This document shows, piece by piece, positions 21,661 to 34,000 of a stretch of 64,000 bases of DNA. This DNA is from Trichobilharzia szidati. Taxonomy: Eukaryota; Platyhelminthes; Trematoda; Strigeidida; Schistosomatidae. Numbering within the stretch: position 1 is the first letter of the stretch; every line of letters starts with the position of its first letter. Both the position numbers and the translations under genes were made by a program. Under the pieces are notes generated by a model. That model was not told the origin of the DNA and ran no database searches. It saw nothing but the letters and a program-made list of their open reading frames with translations. The stretch lies in NCBI GenBank assembly GCA_944472155.2, contig OX235271.1, forward strand, positions 124,625,329-124,689,328. The letters are read 5' to 3'.

Positions 21661-24600
21661 TGGGGATCATCCATGAATTACGGAATGGCGGAAAACACCC
21701 CTGAGGATCTTATTAGAAGTTTTCAGGGACCGCGGTGTGCCAAATGGATATAAAGAAGTCGCAACCAAAGGTTTTTAAGGAGGTACATTTTAGAACCAGT
21801 TGGAATATGTGTTTATCTCGAAATAACACATAGGCATATAACTTACTGTCCGATTGTAAGTCCAAAAAAAATCCAAAAAGCTTCGGACAGTATCTGGCTT
21901 TGCCGCAAGCTTCAGTGTTGTATCTCTGTATGATCAATTATTACAGAGACCAAACACTGTCAACAGTTTGGTTGGTATACTTTCACGCCCCCAGGTCAGC
22001 GTCATAACGCTTGGAGAAGAAGTATTTTTACTATCGAATATTTCTAAATAAAATAGAGGACCTGAGTGCCATGTCATCTACTTTATTTACCAATTATACC
22101 CAGGCAGTAGGTTCTCAAATTGTCGATAATATATGGTAGTTCAGGAATACGAGGATTGATCTTGTTTCTACTCAGAATTCATCCTGTCTTACTAAACAAC
22201 TTGCTTTGTGTAGGCGGTTGGTCGTAAAACTCACCTCGTTCCAATGAAGGGAATCACCCAATAATATTGCCATCGTAACATCTTATCACATATATGATTC
22301 TTAGACACTACCACAATGCAGAATAGCATGTAGATGCTACGAAAGTACCATGAAGGTTTCGGACATTAAAAAGAGTAGCACCAATGATAGAGTTCATGGG
22401 AAATTGCGTCCCCTCATGAGGAGAAATGCTAAGTGAGAGTGGCGCCTAACGGCAGCCATATGGACGACCAGGAAGTTGGGTGGAAGGCTAACCTTCCCCT
22501 TCAACTGGTATTGAGTATTTTTGGCTGATAACAGTGACACTGTGTAGATCTGAAAAGAGATATGGTTTTACTGTCATATGTCTGGAAGTGCGAGCTTTAT
22601 GTATAGAGGTAGATCACAACCTACAGTTTATTTCATTGTCTCAGAGCGCTGTATGCGGTAAATGACAAGAGAATATTGGAAAGCAGATTAGCAATATAAT
22701 GCCAGTGAGCCAGAACTACAGGATCACTAAGCCTATAGACTATGACTAATAATAATATATCCTCAGTTTATGTATAGTGTTTACTATACAATGATATACA
22801 TTTATAAACATTTATATATACATAAAATATTAATGTTTTCTTCATGTCTACATACTTTATCTTTCTGCTATTCTGCTGCTGAGATTACTCTTCTATATAC
22901 CTCCTGGTCGAGGTCGAACAACCCAACATCTAAACTGAAATGACCATTTAAGTAAATTCAAACTCAAATTCCATGAACGATCCGATGCAACCACTTGAAA
23001 ACGCTGGCTAACATTCTGTACAAGGAGTATTCTTGATCTGATATAAAGAAACAACTGGTTTTCAAGTAGTTTTCAATGTATTACTCAACCTACATGTACA
23101 GTCTGCCATGCTGACGCAAATGGCGCAAATGGATAGTTCTAGAATCGACCTCGGCCCCATTTGATGCAGTAAAACAATCTAACATGAACTTATCTAATAT
23201 TCGTATCAAAGATCAAATTTCTTTCCTATTATAAAACTACGATAAGACTGCTGACAAAAATGGAATAAATACATTATTGATTCAAAATAATACATCAATA
23301 AACTTTATCTCACGGATGCTGTTCACAACAAAGTTTTATAGGAGAATTGACTTCAAGCTTTATTTTTCCCAGATATTTGTATTACATTCATATGAAGTCT
23401 GTGTTTTTTGTTAACGCGAAGACAATATTTCTATATCTCTTTATGTGTTACACAGACAGACTATTTTGCAGACTGTTCCGACTGACTCTAATGTCAGAAA
23501 GAACAAACAAACTGTAAATTCAACATACATCGAAACATGTGTAATTTATATAATAACTTATCCATGCCTGTACAATTGGTATGTTCCTGCACAAACAGGA
23601 GTAAATAAATAAATATGTGTCTGAGGGACACCAGTTTACAGTAATCATTAATATGATAAATAACTTTTTTGACTTTTTTGAAATAATATCTACAAGGTCA
23701 CATCAAACAGGTGGAACCAATGTACACAGTCATATACAGTGCGTCTCCATTGTGGAAATTTAACCTCACTGCACGTCTTATTTGAGGGTTGCGTTACTGG
23801 TAATAGGTACGGCAGGTTATTAGTGAAGTGATGAAACCGCTTTACTAAACGTTAGCTAATAATAATAATATATATTTCACATAAATTAAACATTTACATG
23901 ATTAACATACGGTTTGTACAGGCATGATCATATTCAACAAGTACAATTTGAAATGGAACACCGTTTTTTGACATCAAAAATTGGAAAAATGGAAAAAAAA
24001 CCTCTAGAAACTTTGTTAGAATATATTACAATATACTGGTTCAAGTCTAATTTATAGTCTATAATATACTTATAGTCAGTTAAATTCATGCGGGAATTAC
24101 GAAATGTTGCGTTAATGGAAGGTAAGAAGAGAGGTGATTAACATGTGCTAGAGTACGACATACAGGATACAGGCCTTGTGATCATTGTCATTTTGTCAAT
24201 TAATAAGGGCTCAAATATTTTAAAAAAAAACAACTCCACAGTAGAGGGTAAGTACAGCATTATTTTGGTAATAACAGATACAAGGGACCAACTTTGCGAT
24301 GACAAACAGTACTCAGAATGGAATTTCTTCCGTTGTTCGTTGTGTCTGCCAACAACATTCTGAATAACGCTCAAGTAATAAAAACGTAGAAAGCAGCATT
24401 ACTGTTCATTTGCAGTGCATCGATGCAATACCTTCGAGAAGGAAGAAGAAAACAGAAAGAGAGGTGCAGAGGCAGCCAGCAAATAATAATAATTTAAGCA
24501 AACAATATGCGATAAACGCAGGTTTTATTCCCCTATTTTGTTACTAATAATTTAGAGTCATTGAGTTTATAGTGTTACATACTAACAGTTAGTTCAAGTT

Positions 24601-25150
24601 TGTGGTAGTAAACAACAACAACAAAAATATAGAATAACAAATTTTTTTAGAAAACAAGGGCAAAACGAATAATGATTTTTAGATCTATATAGGATAATGG
24701 GAATGGAAAGTGGAGAAGCTAAATCCAAACGCCAAATTACATAAAATATATAGAAGTGAAGAAAAACAAAAAGAGTGATGATACTTATTTATGCTGATGT
24801 TCTGATTTATACAGTTAGATGTCCTCCTGAAGTAGAGAAATCGTACCATGAGGTTGTTTTCAAAGAGTTTATACACAAGCTTTGTTATACAGGCAGCTAT
24901 TATTTTATTTTATTATTATTATTTTTTTGAAGTCATTCACACTCAGGAACCTTAGCAATAGAGCGCATTCCCACAGATAAGGGTGGTTCTCTTAAGTCCC
25001 CACCATCATATCCGCTGAATAGCGGTCACCACCCTCCCACCTTTTAATCTGCTAGGCCCTGGCGAAATGCTCCTCTTGTTTTTAGAAGAATTTTTTATTG
25101 CTAAGTGTCATATAGACAGTTTTCGCCTTCACCAGCTTACTCAACGAAAC
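21661..25150. other. no supported gene
   Basis: AT-rich, with short frames only. A moderately GC-rich patch at about 22380-22510 may be an unrecognised repeat. About 24900-25150, with a T/A-rich start, may belong to the repeat whose end is duplicated at 25154 and 26581. Confidence 0.45.
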
Positions 25151-25153
25151 TCA

Positions 25154-25277
25154 TGGTATGAACGACTACTTTCAGTCAGCCACTTTGTATGCATCGTCCC
25201 TAACAGCATTTTAAAAACATATATATACAATAAAAAAAGTAAGGAAATCAGAGATTTGCAGTCTACCTTCTAGATTC
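25154..25277 (+). repeat. ~120 bp direct repeat, left copy
   Basis: Starts tggtatgaacgactacttt and ends near gtctacc; matches 26581-26703 with scattered substitutions and small gaps. The two copies bracket a LINE fragment. Confidence 0.7.
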
Positions 25278-25639
25278 CACTACAAGGCAAATAGAAGAGA
25301 AGAGGCCAGCAAAAAAGTACCACAGAGAAAAGAAAAATTATATGGATACCAATAGTACCTTAATGTTTATACACATATATTTATATTCATTGTACATTGG
25401 CATCTAGTAAACACATATATTTCTTTGTACTCAGTCTTTTTACGTATCTATGCAACAAGTCTGTTTATCGTTTGTAGAGTAATTAGGGAATTTATTCGGG
25501 GTCTTAGGTACTGTAGTAAACTAATAACTAATTTGTTCTAGGAATAAACAGTTTATTAATGTAACCAGTAGAGTGAAGCAGTCTGCACCGAGAGCGCTTG
25601 AAACTTATAACCTAGGTGCAAGTTCTGACTGTGAAGAAG

Positions 25640-26580
25640 TTTTCGCGGAGTGTTGATTAAAAGACTTTTATTTTCACTGTGCAGGTTTGGTTACGGAGTT
25701 CGTAAGAGCCTTCCAGTGAGAATTGTATTTTCTTGTTGTCTGAGAATGATGTTTTGTGTAGGACCTTAAAGAAGAATACACGTGTTATAGTAAGTCGACT
25801 CGTCCAAAGTTGGTCAAGATTTAGAATCATGCACATTGGGATGAAGTCTTTCTTACAGTCGTAGCCAAGTAGTTTGGACATGAGTTATCGTTGGATACTT
25901 TCTATCCACACCTTATCATATATGCGAGTGGTGCTAATAATAAATGGACAGTACTCTAGTAGTGGCCTTACACATGTTTTGTACAGAATTTGCTTGGCTT
26001 CATAGTAGTGAACGTTTCTGAGTATGCATACCAAGAGCATCCCCGACTTTTATGTCTGTGATGCCGCTTGTTCAGAGAATGTTTGGTCGCTAAAGTACTT
26101 CAGGCCTCAGTCAACGAAACTTCGGAGTCTGGTTAGGCTAGCAGGTTGAAGCGTTTATTTCATGTCGATTGAGGGCGCGCCGAAACAGACCCAACCACAT
26201 CTCTTCAGGTTGAATTGTAAGCTCCATAAAGGCGACGAAGCAGTCACTTTATCTAGCTCTTTCTGCACAGCATTCTCAAAGCACCCTAGGTCATCAAATT
26301 GGAATGTATAAGCTACTTTTAGGTCATCTGCAAAGATGAATGGTTTCCCATGTGAGATGCAAGCACATATGTCATTGATATATAGTGTAAATAAGAGGGG
26401 CCCAATGACACTACCTTGTACTACACCACAAGGGATTGGGCTAGGTTTCGAAGTTACAGACCCAAGTTTAACTATTTGAGACCTGTTGCCAAGAGATAAT
26501 TTAAGCCATCCTAATGGTGGGGCACGTATTCCTAAGGAGTTCAGCTTATGTATCAGCGGCAAATAGTTAACACGCTCAAA
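25640..26580 (-). mobile_element. LINE fragment, RT palm to C-terminus (CR1/Jockey-like)
   Basis: The minus frame 26562-26155 reads LIHKLNSLGIRAPPL, then IPCGVVQGSVIGPLLFTLY (RT block B), then GKPFIFADDLKVAY (palm C, FADD). Downstream, in broken frames to about 25650, are C-terminal pieces such as ILYKTCVRPLLEYCP. The 5' part including palm A is missing. The FADDLKV motif is close to the LINE at 27.4-32.8 kb, so they probably belong to one family. Confidence 0.8.
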
Positions 26581-26703
26581 TGGTATGAACGACTACTTTC
26601 GGTCAACCATTTGTATGTATCGTCTCTAAATGCATTTTAAAAATACATATGTATGATAAAAATATAAAGAAATCAGAAGTCTGTGGTCTACCCTGTAGAT
26701 TTT
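26581..26703 (+). repeat. ~120 bp direct repeat, right copy
   Basis: See the left copy at 25154-25277. It directly abuts the broken 5' end of the LINE fragment. Confidence 0.7.
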
Positions 26704-27400
26704 TGTTATGAACATATGAAACTAAGGGGCAAAATGAAAAGGTACATTAAACATTGCACAATGGCACATCGTTGTATACATATATAGAAATAGACTGTAG
26801 TAAATTATAATATACGGTTCAGAAGAATACGATTAGACAGGATTATAGCAACAGAACATTGAAATAAAATCTGTTAACATTTGGGACTCACCATGTAGTT
26901 AGGTTGATTATTCAGACAATCCTCTGTGAGGCTGGAATTTGCATAGACGTTGATGGTATTTACGCGCAGTACTAGTTAGTCAGCAGAGAATAATTTAATC
27001 TAAGTCATAGTTGAGTCACTTTTTTCTCGACCTTGAGACAGAACTCTTGCCGCACTGCAATGCTCATAATGCATTGTTGCCAGGGATATCTTCCACAATA
27101 TTTGATTAATTTGACTGTCAGCAACTGAGTTAAATGGAGTTAAATGGCTGAAAAGGTATGACAGATGAGGCTGACAGAGTCTTTCAGGTAATGAAGATGA
27201 TGCGTTTGCAGACAGGGTAGTTCATGTAGATTTGGTGCAACTGAAGTAATGAGTATGTTGAGCCGTATATTCCACTCCAGGTTTGAATGAAGGGATTATA
27301 GATATTCTAAGATGAGGCCTGCGAAACAAATAATTGAATTAACTAAAAAAGAACTGAGAACAGCATTAACTCAACGTTGATCATATTAAGTAAGAATGAT
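26704..27400. other. no supported gene
   Basis: No frame or repeat recognised; part may be the 3' untranslated end of the LINE that follows on the minus strand. Confidence 0.4.
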
Positions 27401-29309
27401 AATCCTGACCGTCTCTGTTAATGCGTTGAGCGAACAGAGTTGTTTAGGTACGTAAGCCAAAGGGGAAAGAAATAATATTACCAATTTTCAGCTTGTGGCA
27501 AACTGTGCCAAAACTGTTTTCGGAGAACTATTTATTTAGTAGATAGGTGAAAAGATTTATTGTGGTGCTAACTTTGACTTTGCTTGGCAAGAAGTTCTAT
27601 ATTTCCCTACGCTCAACTATAAAGAAGTTGGAACGAGACTTCCTTCAACAGAGGATATGACATAGAGAAGACCCGTCGCTGCGTAGTTCATACGTCGAAG
27701 AAGTAAAGGTTATTATTGGGAAAGTATACTATCCCTTGAGAATTTTAAATTGGAGAATGAGGTTAAGTCGTTGGCGCCTGAACCAAAGGGGTTCGATCTT
27801 AAGAGCTGTGCAACGATAGTCATAGGGAACTTTCAGACTTGTTCGTAAGATTTTACTTGTAAATTTCCTTTGAGCACTTTCAGTCTTTATTTTGTCCCTA
27901 GCAAAGGTGCTTTCCAGGATAAATGGCCATACTCAAACAGGAGCTGTATGTGCATTTTACACAACAGCGTTTTCGATTCTTGCGTTTGGAAGTTATGAAA
28001 TATAAATCCAAGTAATCTTCTGGCTTTAGAAACTTGGTTGGCAACATAGAGAGAGTTTAAAATCAGCAGAGTAACGGAGTTCGAGGTCAAGTAAAGAAGG
28101 AAAGATAGTGATTGGCTTGTCGAATATGGTTATGTGCGGTAAGATACGAAGGCGAGTTGAGCATAACAGACCACACTCCTCCACGTTGATCTGCATCATC
28201 CACGACTTACACCAAGTCTCAACATTATTAATATCCGACTGAATTTAATGAAACAGATTTTTTACTTCTCGGATGATACTGTGGTAGACCACCTTCAAGT
28301 CATCGGCATATAAGAAGGGTCTGCCATGCTTTATAACATCGCAGACGTCATCTAGGTATATAAGAAAGGAGAGAGGCCCTAGTACACTACCTTGAATTAT
28401 GCCACATGATATAGGAGTAGTACCAGAAAAGGTGTCGTTAAACTTAATAGACTGCGACCGAGCAAGTATAAATGAATTACACCACTGCAAGAGACTGCCA
28501 GATATACTGTGAGGCTTCAGTTTTTTCAGGAGTAAACTATGACATACCTTGTCGAATGACTACTTCAGATCAATATGCATAATGAACACAACGAATTCTT
28601 TGTCTGTAAGTCAAGTTGTAAAATCAGTAAAATCAGTCGTACATGACCTGGACTTTATAAAAAGGTGCTGTGAAGGCGTTATAAGATTTTCGGTCAATAA
28701 GAAGCTTGTGATTTTGGTACTGGTTGTTTTCTCGAGTATCCTTGACATAACAGATGTTATAGTGGTCAGTGTGTAATTCATTATATCATATTTTGAATCG
28801 GGTTTAAATCTAGAGATAATATATATTTCTTTAGAAGGACAAACTCCATTCTTAGGGGACGCTGAAAAAATGTTGAGCAAAAATAGAGGGAGATCAGGGT
28901 CACCATATTTTAGAAAGATGAGGGAATCGAGTCAAGTCCATGATTATTGGAGAATTTCAGTGAACTGATTGCACTTTATGACATCATTTGCCAAGCATAT
29001 ATTTGGAAGTGTTTACATGTTACAGAGTCAAAGTTGGTATATGCAGGAATATCGTGATTGTTCGAATCAGGAAAGTGCTTGCTAGAGAGTTCAGCCATTT
29101 TTGCATCACTCTTAACAGCAACATTACTATGAAGAATGCAGAGAATGTTACCCTGTCCCCATCGCAGTCTCTTTTGGAAGAGTTTGCAAAGATAACTGAT
29201 TTTGCAGTTTACTTAAAGGGCAACAAAATCTGTTTTGTAAGTTTTATTGGCATTATCTCATCTGATTTACAGGATAGCAATGAGCGAGGAGAAGTCCATA
29301 GTTTTTAGT

Positions 29310-29494
29310 TTTTATTTTACTATAGCTTGACCCCGTATAGTATTTTTGATACAAGTATGAAATATTCAACATGTGATATCGGTAGCCCAAATTTTGCAGG
29401 CCGACCATTGATATCGGGTGTGCGTTGGCCGGGGATCGAACCCCAGGCCATGTGCATGGCCAGCGAGCGTCCTAACCGCTGTGCCACCGACGCA
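29310..29494 (-). repeat. SINE family A copy 1 (tRNA-derived)
   Basis: The minus-strand head reads TGCGTCGGTGGCACAGCGG (box A-like), then GGTTCGATCCC (box B), followed by a ~110 bp body with GATATCACATG and an A-rich end. This is the build of a pol III-transcribed, tRNA-derived SINE. It is inserted in the LINE 2 linker between endonuclease and RT. Confidence 0.85.
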
Positions 29495-29904
29495 GTATTC
29501 TTAGCTTCTTCCTGCCAGCATTTGGTATAAACAGTTGAGTTACACATTTACGTTTGGATTTATACCAAGGGGTAGATTCGTTGAAGTAAACTGATGTTGC
29601 AGTAGAAACTGACGACAATGGTATTAGTGTCTACTGAGGAGAAAAAAGTATCCCAGTCTTGGCATCGAATAAAGGACAGCGTATTTCCCAGTTAGCTTTT
29701 GAAAAGTCTCCAACTTTTACAGTCCGGTGATGGCTCATAGCTCACCCACTTGCTTCTAGGTTAAAGGTATAAATAACCGTGTTGTGATCGTTACCAATAA
29801 TTAAAGGCCCAACTTGACTGCTGGCGGGAAGAATGTTGTATATGAAAGTAAGATCAAGGATGTTGGATTAACTTGTTCATCCATAGAATTCTACCGTATT
29901 TAAA

Positions 29905-30242
29905 AACAGTCAGGGTATGTAGGAGTGTGGTGAGAGCTGTCTGCCAACCAAAATTAGCAGACAGCAATTCACGTCATTGTTTACTTCCCAAATCTTGGTC
30001 ATTAGAAAAACCAGAAAAAAGACTGCGTGGGCGGATACGATTCGCAGATGTATGGTCTGACCTTCAAAGAAATGGCTACAAAGAGATGACAGAATAACTT
30101 CCAGTGAGAAAACAACCAATCATAAGACGCTGGTTCTCTGCTAACAATAACATAATACTGTACATAAAGATCTATAAATATCTGTTGATTTTCTCAGTAG
30201 ACGATCTGTTGCCTCACCCATGTCTTCTTAGGTTATTCCAGT
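29905..30242 (-). repeat. solo-LTR-like repeat, copy 1 (~335 bp)
   Basis: Its reverse complement matches 55467-55815 along most of its length (aggcaacagatcg..., ...aatcaacagatatttatag..., ...tgctgtctgctaatttt...). It splits the endonuclease frame of LINE 2 right after FHWN; the frame resumes with FLNTVEFYG on the other side. It has no visible coding content, which fits a solo LTR. Confidence 0.7.
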
Positions 30243-30514
30243 GAAAAGCCGGCATTTTAAAGTCACCAGCTATAGTTTTATAGTCAAGATTTAGAGAAGA
30301 TACGTGTTCGAAAATTTCACATAAATTGTTCGTTGTGTTATCGTTAAAATGTGGCGGCCAGTATATATGTGCTAACAAAAGCCTTGCATTTAAGTTAGTG
30401 TTCAGTGTAACCCATACTGCATCTGTCAGTGAGCAGCCCAGACCACCAGCTTCTACTGCGTGGAATTTGTTACTGGCAAAAATAAGACAACCACTACCAC
30501 GTCCTTCTTCTCTG

Positions 30515-30696
30515 TGCGTCGGCGGCACAGCGTTTAGGACTCTCGCCGACCATGTACATGATCCAAGGTTCGATGCCCTGCCGACGCACACCCGATATCT
30601 ATGGTTGGCCTGCTAAAATTTGGGCTACCGATATCACATGCTGAAAATTTCATACTTGTACCAAAAATGCTGTGTGGAATCAAGCTATAATAAAAA
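30515..30696 (+). repeat. SINE family A copy 2 (tRNA-derived)
   Basis: Plus-strand head TGCGTCGGCGGCACAGCG, box B GGTTCGATGCCC (one change from consensus), body with GATATCACATGC, and a tail ending ctataataaaaa. It is inserted within the endonuclease domain of LINE 2, in opposite orientation to the LINE. Confidence 0.85.
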
Positions 30697-32849
30697 GATG
30701 TCTAAAGTGTGTGTATCCTGGAGATTTTAAAAGTCTTTCATTGAAGTCAAATGGTAACCAGGTCTCGGTGACTAGCAGTACTGAGGGCATCTAAAGCGAA
30801 AGCAAGAATTGAAGGCGTAGAATTTTATTACAGACAGAATGGGCGCTTGTAAGGGAAAGAGTCAAAGATCTTCAATCATTCTTAAGGGCTCAGACAAAAT
30901 GAAGGAGATGGTGATGTGATTCTGCTAGGGTCAAATGAAAATTAGATGACAGACTGACTGGTAGATCGAGTGTTCGGTGCGTAAAGCTTCCACCGTCTTC
31001 GTTAAGGTTCTGTGAAAAAGGAAAAGGTTTTTATGGCTGCTTGTTCAGTTTACGAGCTCATATACATAGGCGTAAGGAAACTGGGGTGTCTTGGTATCTG
31101 AAGAGGATGAGGAAAAAAATTGCTGAACACTAGGTTGATTGGTGGTATTACGGTCGGGTACGGAAAAGTTAGAAATGGTGAGGAGACTGACTAGTTGTAG
31201 CGTCGTAAAGACGGTTTCAGTGTCGGAGGAGTGTGTTTGCGGGGTGGTAGCGTAACTAGGTGGAGAGCTTTTTTTAAGTTTAAGCGGGGAGTTTCGTGTT
31301 GACATCGATGGGGTTGGCAGTATCTTTTTGGTGACTGATTTAACCTGCCGGGATACTTTGCTTGACACAACGTTGGATTGGTGTCCTGTCGTGAGTAATA
31401 CGTATATTTTTAAAGCTGCTTACTCCCCTTAATAGGTGCTGGTTGTTTACAAATCTGCTTGCGTCCACAATGCTATTAAATTCGAACATTATTAAACAAG
31501 AAAATTTACGCAATCACCTGCAGGTACAATAGGAATCTGGTATTTCACATGCCTCTAAAAGTGTGTTTTTAACGCTTTAATGTTGGAACTGTCAGGCACG
31601 TTGAAAACGATCGTTTTACACATTCACTGACCACGCTTTATCACTTCTGTGGAAATATGATCACTAATTCTCTCACAAGACTCTAACGTATCACAATCGG
31701 AGTAATGAGCAGAGTAAATCAGATACCTAAGAGGTAAGAGATCATGGACTAATGGAAGAATGTTTGTATTTCCCAGGTTACTGGCTTAATGCTTGTGTGT
31801 TGCGTAGATAAATAGCTATTCGCTTTTTCAAATACGGCACTAGGTTGACTTTCACGTATGGTCTATGACCGATGGAAATCTTTACAATGGAAGCTTTACC
31901 GGTATTAGTAGCGGCGGTGCTAAAATTTACTTTGTGTACTGGCACATGTGCTTCCTGCCTGAAATCATCCAGTTAAGTAGAACTAGATGACAGCAAATCT
32001 GCCCGTGTATTGCAAGGAATATCTAGGTCAACGTCTATGGTTACAAAGCATTTAAGGGAGTTATCATTTCTTTTGACATAGATGAAAGAATTGATTTTAG
32101 TAGGTACAGATGATAGCGAGGATATATGTATGTTCGGACTTTCGGAGTGACAGCTCCCAGCAGGGTATTTGGGTGGCGTGGATTCAACGACATGAAAGGG
32201 GCTGGTGTCAGATCTTTTGTTGAGGTCCAGTGTGGCTTGGCAGGTATCCGTAATGCCTGTCTCACAGCCTGTACTACTGTAAATATCCCCAATAAAATCA
32301 CTTATTGCACAAGATGGTGAAGAGGTAATAATATCTCACCTGCGCTTATTTAGCCTCTGTGTCAGATCGAAGGAAAGGTTATTACCATTCTGTTTAGTCT
32401 GAATAGATTTATGTCTTTTGCTGAAGTTTTCAGCCGATAATGACGCACGATGCTTCGATAGCTCAAATGGCACTTTGTGTAAAGTTACTACGAAACTGCT
32501 GGACTACAGGTATATTGGTCGTAGGTTATTTGATGCTGCGTCAAAAAACGCAACTGTAATATAAGCACCAAAATTCAGATATTTGATGTGGTAACTTGAA
32601 ACAGGAGAAACAGCAAGGATAATATCCGATGGCTAGAAGGGCGAGCTGAGATAGAAAAACTATTGCTATTTATAACAGTCATCATTAATACTAAAAATAT
32701 AACCTAGACAGAGAATGAGAATAAAAATATTAAAAACGAAAGTCACGCGGAAATGTAACACTCACTAGGGTAAGTGCCAGTGACCATAGATATTCAGAAG
32801 AACTAGGGAAGTAGGAGAGGAATATCACACCCACTGTTTTTGTAAATTA

Positions 32850-34000
32850 TTGAAGTAGGACCATCTGGTCCCGCGCTGGTTTAAAGTCTACGGCTTTTAA
32901 CTGCTTGCTTGTTAACTGACTGATGAACACTACGCTCATCAGAGGGAGCTGGTAAGGCGTGAAGTTTCCCCAGGGAGTGTGTTTCTAAACTTAGGCTCGC
33001 AAACCATTCACTAAAAATTTCACAGATGGTGGAAGTTTTATTTCAGAATACTTTATTGTGAAGTAATTAGGGGATGTTCCTTGGTTTTTAAGAAGTTTCA
33101 TGAGGTTATAAACTTTATTGGGTCTTTTAAGTGCACTACAATCTTCGTTAAGGTTATTTTGAGAGCGTAGGCGCTTGATAGTTTCAAGCAGCTAGTGGAC
33201 TGAGTGAATTAGTGATATATCCTTAGTGGAGTAGTACCGTTTCAACGACTTACTTGACTTGTTGCGGTGTGCCTTTGGAATGCATTCAACTTGGTGCCTA
33301 CTTAATCTTACTATCTTAGGAGCAACGGTATCTAGACACAGGGTAACATTCAAATAAAATACGGGAGCTGCAGACTCCGAGGAGTCAGTGATAAAATAGT
33401 CATCTCATCAACAGCGTTGGATGAGTTCTATCCCATAGCCGCTACTGGGAAACACGTAACCAGCAGAGACGGAAACCAGTGTTATACCGTGAGGAGACAC
33501 AAGGCCAACACCAGTAGGTGTTTGTACGTACCGTTTCCATCTGTAACAATCAACAGTGACAAGTAATTTGTAGGAGCGTTGGAAGCCGGAAATATTCAAC
33601 TATTTGTCGCCTGGAAGATTGAAGTCCCCTGCAAATGTTTTGAAATTAGTCCTAAATAACGAGGTGTGAGCACACAACTCAGCTAATAATACATCGGCTT
33701 TTGGGGTCAAGCACGGTGCTCGACTAGCACAGCCTATGGGGAGTTTGTACTTATCTCCATGGAAGACGATCCAGATTTAATCAGATATCCCATTCAGTAT
33801 TTCATCTGCCACCTTACTGACTACGAACGAGTTATGTATATGTCTGTGTGAGACATGCTCCACCGCGCTTGCAGTCGCGATTTTAAAGGTGTAGAGTGTA
33901 ATCATCTGCATCTAAATACACATCAAATATAGAGGATGAGCGCAATGATTCACTAGTCGGAACTAAGGTAAACTTTGCGACTAATACTAATGTCCTTAGT
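32850..34000 (-). mobile_element. LINE 1 fragment: endonuclease and linker
   Basis: The minus strand reads a diverged APE-type endonuclease: SFVVSKVADEILNGISD, WIVFHGDKYKLPIGCASRAP, then KTFAGDFNLPGDK (about 33630-33600, the GDFN motif), then VSAGYVFPSSGYG. The EN-RT linker follows to about 32900 (KIVRLSRHQVECIPKAHRN). It ends where the ORF1-like part of the next LINE begins, so it is a separate fragment lying head-to-tail with LINE 2. RT is absent. Confidence 0.7.

Larger units (their letters stand above)
27400..32830 (-). mobile_element. LINE 2 (CR1/Jockey-like), near full length, degenerate, with nested insertions
   Basis: Minus-strand order from right to left. ORF1-like part at about 32300-31045, with frames such as KASIVKISIGHRPYVKVNL and a Ser/Thr-rich tail. 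APE-type endonuclease: VTETWLPFDFNERL (about 30760), then GCLIFASNKFHAV, AGDFKMPAFHWN (about 30240-30280), ILDLTFIYNILP (about 29850). RT: SVMSRILEKTTS then LITPSQH at 28880-28611; ISCGIIQGSVLGPLSF and GRPFLYADDLKVVY at about 28400-28270 (catalytic YADD kept). C-terminal pieces to about 27890. Stops and frameshifts throughout. Three later insertions interrupt it: SINE A copies at 29310 and 30515, and an LTR-like repeat at 29905. The limits are approximate. Confidence 0.8.

Noticed and set aside
30214..30591. Single 125-codon protein
   Set aside because: It is a composite: the first ~25 codons come from SINE A read backwards, the rest is the LINE 2 endonuclease.
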